14,263 nucleotides of DNA from Pigoraptor vietnamica (Eukaryota; Opisthokonta; Filasterea). The stretch is taken from NCBI GenBank assembly GCA_943704525.1, contig CALSCQ010003035.1, forward strand, positions 1 through 14,263. Direction: 5' to 3'. Position 1 is the stretch's first letter, and every line of letters starts with the position of its first letter. A model generated the notes under the pieces. The model was given only the letters and a program-made list of their open reading frames with translations. It was not told where the DNA came from and ran no database searches. Below are positions 9,304 through 14,263 of the stretch, one piece after another. The position numbers and the translations under genes are program-made.

Positions 9304-12300
9304 TCATACTTCAGTTGTTCGACTTATACAACAACGGTCGGCACGCGGCACACCATAGACGCAGCACTTACAACACGAATTCCCCCTATCCCTCACTTCG
9401 TCCACCGCATTCAACACGGCAGACACGCGCGCAACGTCCGCGTGGTCCTCGTCGAAAAAGAGGCGATACATGGCCCTGGCCTCCACGAGTCGCTCTTGCG
9501 CGTCCTCAGACTGTCCCCGCAGCGCGCACGCCCGTCCAATGCCAAACAGCGCAGACGCAACATCGGGGTGGCTGCCCCCCACGAACACCCGCCGAATAGC
9601 AAGCGCCTCGTCAAAACACGCGCGCGCCGCGTCAGCTTCGTTGCGGTCGAGATGCGCGTCACCGATAAGGCACAGAGTGTCGGCGACAGAGGGATGGCCG
9701 CGTGGGAACTTGCGGCGCTGCACGGCGAGTGCCTCGTTCAAGCCAGTGAACGCGTTTTGATCGCCGCACAAGTGACGAACCCTCGCGACCATCGCGCTCG
9801 CGACTGCCGTGTCCACGTGATCGGGTCCAAACAGCACCGTGCGAAGCCGCAAAGCATTCGAAAAGGACTCTTCCGCGGCGTCGTGTTGGCCGCTCGCAAG
9901 TTGAAGCTCGCCCAGATGCAAACATGCTCTCGCTTCGAACTTGCGCACCCCTTTGGACCGCAGCGCACGCAGCGCCGACGGAAGCTTATTGAACGCGTAG
10001 TCCCGCCTCCCGAGCCGGGCATAAATACGCCCTAGGCTTGCATCGCAAATTGCAACACACGAATGTTCGTTGCTCCCAAACACAAATTTGCAGATGCGGC
10101 GAGACTCTTCGTACTTCGCAATCGCCTCGTTGTGCCGCCCGAGATTGAAGTGAACACTGCCGATGCACTGCAGCGTCGCTGCCACATCCGCATGCTCGTC
10201 GGTTCCAAGGACCTTTCTCTTGATCCGAAGCGCCTCATCGTACTTCGCCATCGCCTCGTCGTACCGCCCGAGACTGGCGAGCACATTGCCGATGTCGTGC
10301 AGCGTCGCCGCCACAGACACGTGCACGTCCATTCCAAAGACCTTTCGCTTGATCCGAAGCGACTCTTCATACTTCGCCATCGCCTCGTCGTACCGCCCGA
10401 GGTCGCAGAGGACACTGCCGATGCAGTGCAGCGTAATTGCCACATCCACGTGCTCGTCGGTTCCAAAGACCTTTCGATAGATCCGAAGCGACTGTTCGTA
10501 CTTCGCCATCGCCTCGTCATACCGCCCCAGGTTGACGTGCACACTGCCAATATTGTGCAGTGTTGCTGACACCGACGAATGCTTGTCGGTTCCAAAGACC
10601 TTTCTCTTGATCCAAAGCGACTCCTCGTACTTCACCACCGCCTCGTTGTACCGCCCGAGAAGGTCGAGCACATTGCCGATGCAGTGCAGCGTCGCCGCCA
10701 CAGACGCGTGCCAGTCGGTGCCAAAGACTTTTCGCTTGATCCGAAGCGACTCTTCGTAGTTGGCCATCGCGTCGTCGTACCGCCCGAGATTGACGAGCAC
10801 ATTGCCGATGCAGTGCAGCGTCGCTGCCAGTTCCGCGTGCTCGTCGGTTCCACAAACTATTCGCTTGATCCGAAGCGCCTCAGTCAGCTCGACTAGTGCC
10901 GTCGCAAAAGCGCCGCCCAAATACAAATTGAGCGATCCCGATGACAACAACAAGTTCGCGATGTGTCCGTCCATCATCGTGATCGTGGTCGAGCTCGCCA
11001 GCATGCACGCACGATGAACGTGTGCGGCAATCGCAAGTGCCTTCCGACAGGTCGTCGGATGATCCCAGTCAAAGTTGAAATCCTTTTTGAGAAGGTCGAT
11101 GGCCTGCGATACGCTCGACGTTCGCGTCGCTGTGTTCATGCGCGCGAGCGTCGCCGCCAGAACGAGCCCGTGGCAGTTCACCATCTTGCCCCAAAGCGAA
11201 AACGACGACGGCAAAGACGAGAGCGACGGCGACATAGCCTCCCCGTCGTTGGAAATCTCAAGCATTCCGTACTCATTCAGCACTGCCACTGCCTCGCGGT
11301 CGTTATTGGCCACTCGAAGTAGCCAGTCCAACGGAATGTTCTTCTCGTCGACCACAGCGCACAAGTTCAGGATGGCGCGCGCGCCCGCCCCGCCCTCTGC
11401 GCTCTCAATGCGCGCCATCGCCATGTCCCACATCGCCGCGACCGTGACTCGACCGTACTCAACAGGCGCCGACTGCCGGCTGTTGTTGTCTGCGAGCGCC
11501 GCGATTCGTCCCCTGAAGCCCTCAAGGTACTCGGCGGCGCCTATACCTGTCCTCTTCATGTACTTGCTCGCGCATGACAGCAGCAGCGGCGATCCACGAC
11601 ACTCGGCGACAATGCCCTTTACGGCAGTCATGTCCGCACCTGTTCTCACGTCGAAGAATGCCGACGCGTCCTCGTCACGCAAGCCGCGAAGCTTGTATGG
11701 GACAACGCACCTCCGACCGCCCGCGAGACGCTCACTGGCACCGTCGAAGTACTCCAACACGCTAGTGACGATGATGCGACCGCCAGTCGCCGGCAAAAAC
11801 GTGTTCCACGGCGAGGCAAGGTCCCTCTCCCGATCGTCGGCCCCGTCGACGATGACAAGCCACCCGTTGTCGAGCCCGCCGAGCCACTTCCGTATTATGG
11901 CGCCGCTCATTGCGCTCGAGTAGGTCGAACGCCGCGTGTCAGCGCCATGGATCGCGTGTTCAGGAAATGCGTTGCCAGCCTCAACGGCCGCAGTGAAGAA
12001 GTCGGACTCAAGAGACGTGGCGCTGACCTCCAGAACGACAGCGTACCGGCCGTCCGCATGGGCCGCTGACGCGTACTCGCGCGCCACGGTTGACTTGCCG
12101 TACCCAGGCAGTGCCGACACCCACAGCGACACGACGTGGCCTCGCATGTTATCCTCACGCAGGAGTTCCCGCATTTCCGCGAGGTCGTCGTTGCGCCCGC
12201 TGCACACGTTCGGGCGGTGGACTGTACACAGAGAGCCTGCGTCTGCGTGCGATGAATGCAGTCGGAGCGACTTGATCAGCAAACTAGTAAGGAAAGACGT

Positions 12301-13534
12301 CGCCCGCGCCCCAGAGCGTTTCCACGAGTAGAGCCATCACAATCGGGCCACTTACTCTTTCGCGAGCCGAGATTCTGTTCGAGTTTCTCCTCTACATTCG
12401 CCGTCCGCTTCTGAATGCTATTGATAATTGCCCCGTGGTGGGTCACATCGACCGCGAGGTTCTCAACCTTCGCTTCGAGGCGAACCGAGAGCACCTCGAG
12501 CACGTTCGTTCGGGTTTCGACGCCATCCACGCGCGATCGCAGCTCCTCACCGACAGCATGCACGACCCTCTGAAACCCTTCGACCGAATTCCTCCCACCG
12601 ACTATGTGAAGCACAAGCGGGCGGCGGCGATCATCGCCAACCTCGAGCACCAACCCGAGAAACGAGACGCTCCCCTCTGGCGCGCCGCTGTCCGGCCTCG
12701 CCACAATTGCAGCGCCTCTCCCGTCCACGTTGCATGCCCACACGACATCGCCCGCATTCGCCTCCGTCTGCGTGATCACGGGGATCTGACCAACAAAGGC
12801 GACGGGCACCCCGCGGCCGCGGAGCTCGGCGCGCCCGACGAGGCACGGGCTTGTAGACACGACGACGGCGGGAGCTCCAAGCGGGACAGGTTTGTTGCGC
12901 GCGGACCACACTTGACCGTTGGCGATGAAGCCCAGGGTACCCGGCAAGAGGAGTGCGCGCTCCGCCGCTTCTGCGGGCTGCAAAAAGGAGTGGCGCGTTG
13001 GCACTCGGACCGTGCAGTTCTACCACCCCGTCTGATTACACGCTTGCGCCCACGCACCAAATATTCGGCGAAATCCCCCACAGGAGGTGTCCAGCTGGAA
13101 ACGACCTGGTCAACGAAGTGCTCCATGTCGAGCTTGTCGGCGTCTGGGAACCAGCGAGTGGGCACGTGGTTGCGCAGCTGCAAAAGGCACTTGCGCAAGT
13201 CGCGCAAAAACACGTCGCGATGCTGTGCGGTGCTCGTTCCGTCGAGAATGCCCAACACGTCGTTAAGCGAGCGCGCAACCCATCCGCCGATCGTCTCTAC
13301 GGCACATTAGGAAGGATCCCTTACTCAAATGAAGTTTGATATGCGCCAATGCACGAAGCAAAGGGCATATCAGGCCTTACCCTCTGCGTCGCCCAGACTC
13401 GCTCCGAAACCGCGGGCGATGTCGTCCATTGCGTCGTCGATGCCATCGATTACAAGCATGGCACCGTTGACCGAGTCGTCCTCTGCATTCATGTGATGCG
13501 ATTGGATGAGACCGCAAGCACACGAGCCATTCAT
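9304..13534 (-). CDS. STAND (NB-ARC-like) NTPase with TPR array and N-terminal tail-fibre-chaperone-like module
   Basis: Proposed join 13534-13381, 13296-13058, 12977-12356, 12221-9304, about 1310 residues, with phases 1, 0 and 1 in agreement. Residues 1-131 are helical and unrecognised. Residues 144-257 are beta-rich with VPVAFVGQIPV (188-198) and a following GD. Residues 264-331 form a likely coiled coil. The NTPase has Walker A ALPGYGKST (375-383), Walker B WLVIVDGADD (459-468), a sensor-like Arg487 in GGRIIVTS, and GSPLLL (548-553) in the place of the NB-ARC GLPLAL motif. A winged-helix-like region follows, then seven 43-residue TPR units (794-1094) and further kinesin-light-chain-type TPRs. 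Proteins of this build act as ATP-driven sensors or scaffolds; the ligand here is unknown. The start is the ATG with G at -3. An ATG at 13492 or an upstream exon is possible. The last acceptor could instead lie at another AG between 12221 and 12245. Confidence 0.8.
9366..9371 (-). other. Possible 3'-proximal splice donor (GTAAGT)
   Basis: On the minus strand a perfect GTAAGT starts at 9371, just after the last TPR-like segment (NAVDEVRDRGNS). Unspliced translation adds a Cys-rich tail (CCKCCVYG...) and stops at TGA 9306-9304. If the site is used (phase 1), the final exon lies somewhere in 7378-9300. I could not identify a partner exon. Confidence 0.35.
9955..10857 (-). repeat. Coding tandem repeat: seven 129-bp units encoding 43-residue TPRs
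   Basis: Units start, on the minus strand, at 10857, 10728, 10599, 10470, 10341, 10212 and 10083, each exactly 129 bp apart. The consensus begins VFGTDEH, contains LHCIGNVL and LGRYDEAMAKYEESLRIKRK. The first six are very similar at the DNA level, and identical 30-nt blocks occur, for example at 10241-10270 and 10370-10399. The seventh unit keeps the length but has diverged. Less regular TPRs continue to about 9390. Confidence 0.93.
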
Positions 13535-13672
13535 TGCAGCGCACACCGAAAACCACGGCAAACGTTCGTCTCTGCAGCGCGAATACAAAACACACGCACG
13601 TAACAATGCAATCGGCAGCGTTGCTGCGAGGGCAGCATACGCGATCGCTCTCAACCTAAAGAGTTCCAAAAC

Positions 13673-13925
13673 GAACACACACACACACACATAAACACAC
13701 ACACACACACACACGAACGCATACACACAGCACACACACACACACACGTACACACACTCCCGCACACACGCACACTCGCAGACGCAAAGTCCCACCCACG
13801 TATGCATACACACGCACTCGTACACGCGCACACACACATTCACACGCATACACGCACCCACACGTACAAATGCCCACACGCCCACACGCCCACACGCCCA
13901 CACGCCCACACGCCCACACACACAT

Positions 13926-13960
<35 letters not shown>

Positions 13961-13990
13961 CACGCACACAGGTGTGCACATACATACACG
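13673..13990. repeat. (CA)n-rich tract with variants
   Basis: Interrupted CA dinucleotides with ACGC, ATAC and CCAC variants run over about 300 nt, including a pure CA run at about 13927-13955. An 8-bp sub-array inside it is annotated separately. Confidence 0.93.
13872..13919. repeat. Octamer tandem repeat (GCCCACAC)6
   Basis: Six consecutive copies of GCCCACAC lie within the larger CA-rich tract, a distinct 8-bp period differing from the 2-bp surroundings. Confidence 0.92.
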
Positions 13991-14149
13991 CACACACAGA
14001 GCCGGTGACGCATGACGAATAACAAGGTTGTGTACACGAGGACAGAGCGTAACACAGAACAATCAAAGGATATGTTGCAATGCTGCCATCACGAACACAC
14101 GACTCTCGTTGGAATTGCGACTCAATCATAGACATCACAACGCACGGGT

Positions 14150-14263
<114 letters not shown>

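Noticed and set aside
9436-10035. Plus-strand open frames antisense to the TPR region
   Set aside because: They mirror the codon bias of the minus-strand TPR exon, have no domain match, and their apparent repeats follow the TPR period.
9955-10857. CRISPR-like or satellite array because of regular 129-bp spacing
   Set aside because: The period is a multiple of three, the frame stays open, and the units encode TPR helices, so it is a coding repeat.
12282-12284. Start of the STAND protein at the first codon of the large open frame
   Set aside because: The codon is TTG and not ATG, there is an in-frame stop a short distance upstream, and good splice signals link to upstream coding exons.

Overview
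The window reads as nuclear DNA of a GC-rich, intron-dense microbial eukaryote. The evidence is spliced genes with GT-AG introns, a TAO-type Ste20 kinase, a STAND NTPase with a long TPR tail, and abundant (CA)n/(GT)n, (CT)n and (G)n simple repeats. TAO kinases are best known from animals and their unicellular relatives, so a protist on or near the opisthokont/apusomonad side is a reasonable guess. The sequence alone does not fix the lineage. No bacterial operon, rRNA, convincing tRNA, CRISPR array or transposase was seen.

Layout. (1) 1-729, plus strand: a (TC)55 tract that serves as intron sequence, then the last exon of a gene encoding a highly charged Ser/Lys/Glu-rich tail that ends at TGA 727-729. 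(2) 730-934: a short tail-to-tail spacer holding a (GT)n tract. (3) 935-7377, minus strand: a TAO-like protein kinase. I could assemble it into 21 exons with consistent phases throughout, giving 825 codons plus stop. Its introns carry nearly all the simple repeats of this half, including a 24-G run, a (CA)46 tract at a splice donor and a decayed ~145-bp minisatellite. (4) 7378-9303: about 1.9 kb with no gene I can support. (5) 9304-13534, minus strand: a four-exon gene for a roughly 1310-residue STAND (NB-ARC-like) NTPase. Its order is an unrecognised helical N-terminus, a beta-rich module resembling phage tail-fibre intramolecular-chaperone domains, a coiled coil, the NTPase, and an array of 43-residue TPR units encoded by exact 129-bp repeats. 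(6) 13535-14263: (CA)n-rich upstream sequence ending in (AG)55.

The kinase and the STAND gene lie on the same strand, with the STAND gene upstream. They look like independent nuclear genes and nothing ties them functionally. Both ends of the window stop in the same 110-nt (CT)55/(AG)55 repeat, which suggests a whole contig broken at simple repeats. The most unusual item is the STAND protein. It joins a tail-fibre-chaperone-like module to an NB-ARC/TPR receptor scaffold.
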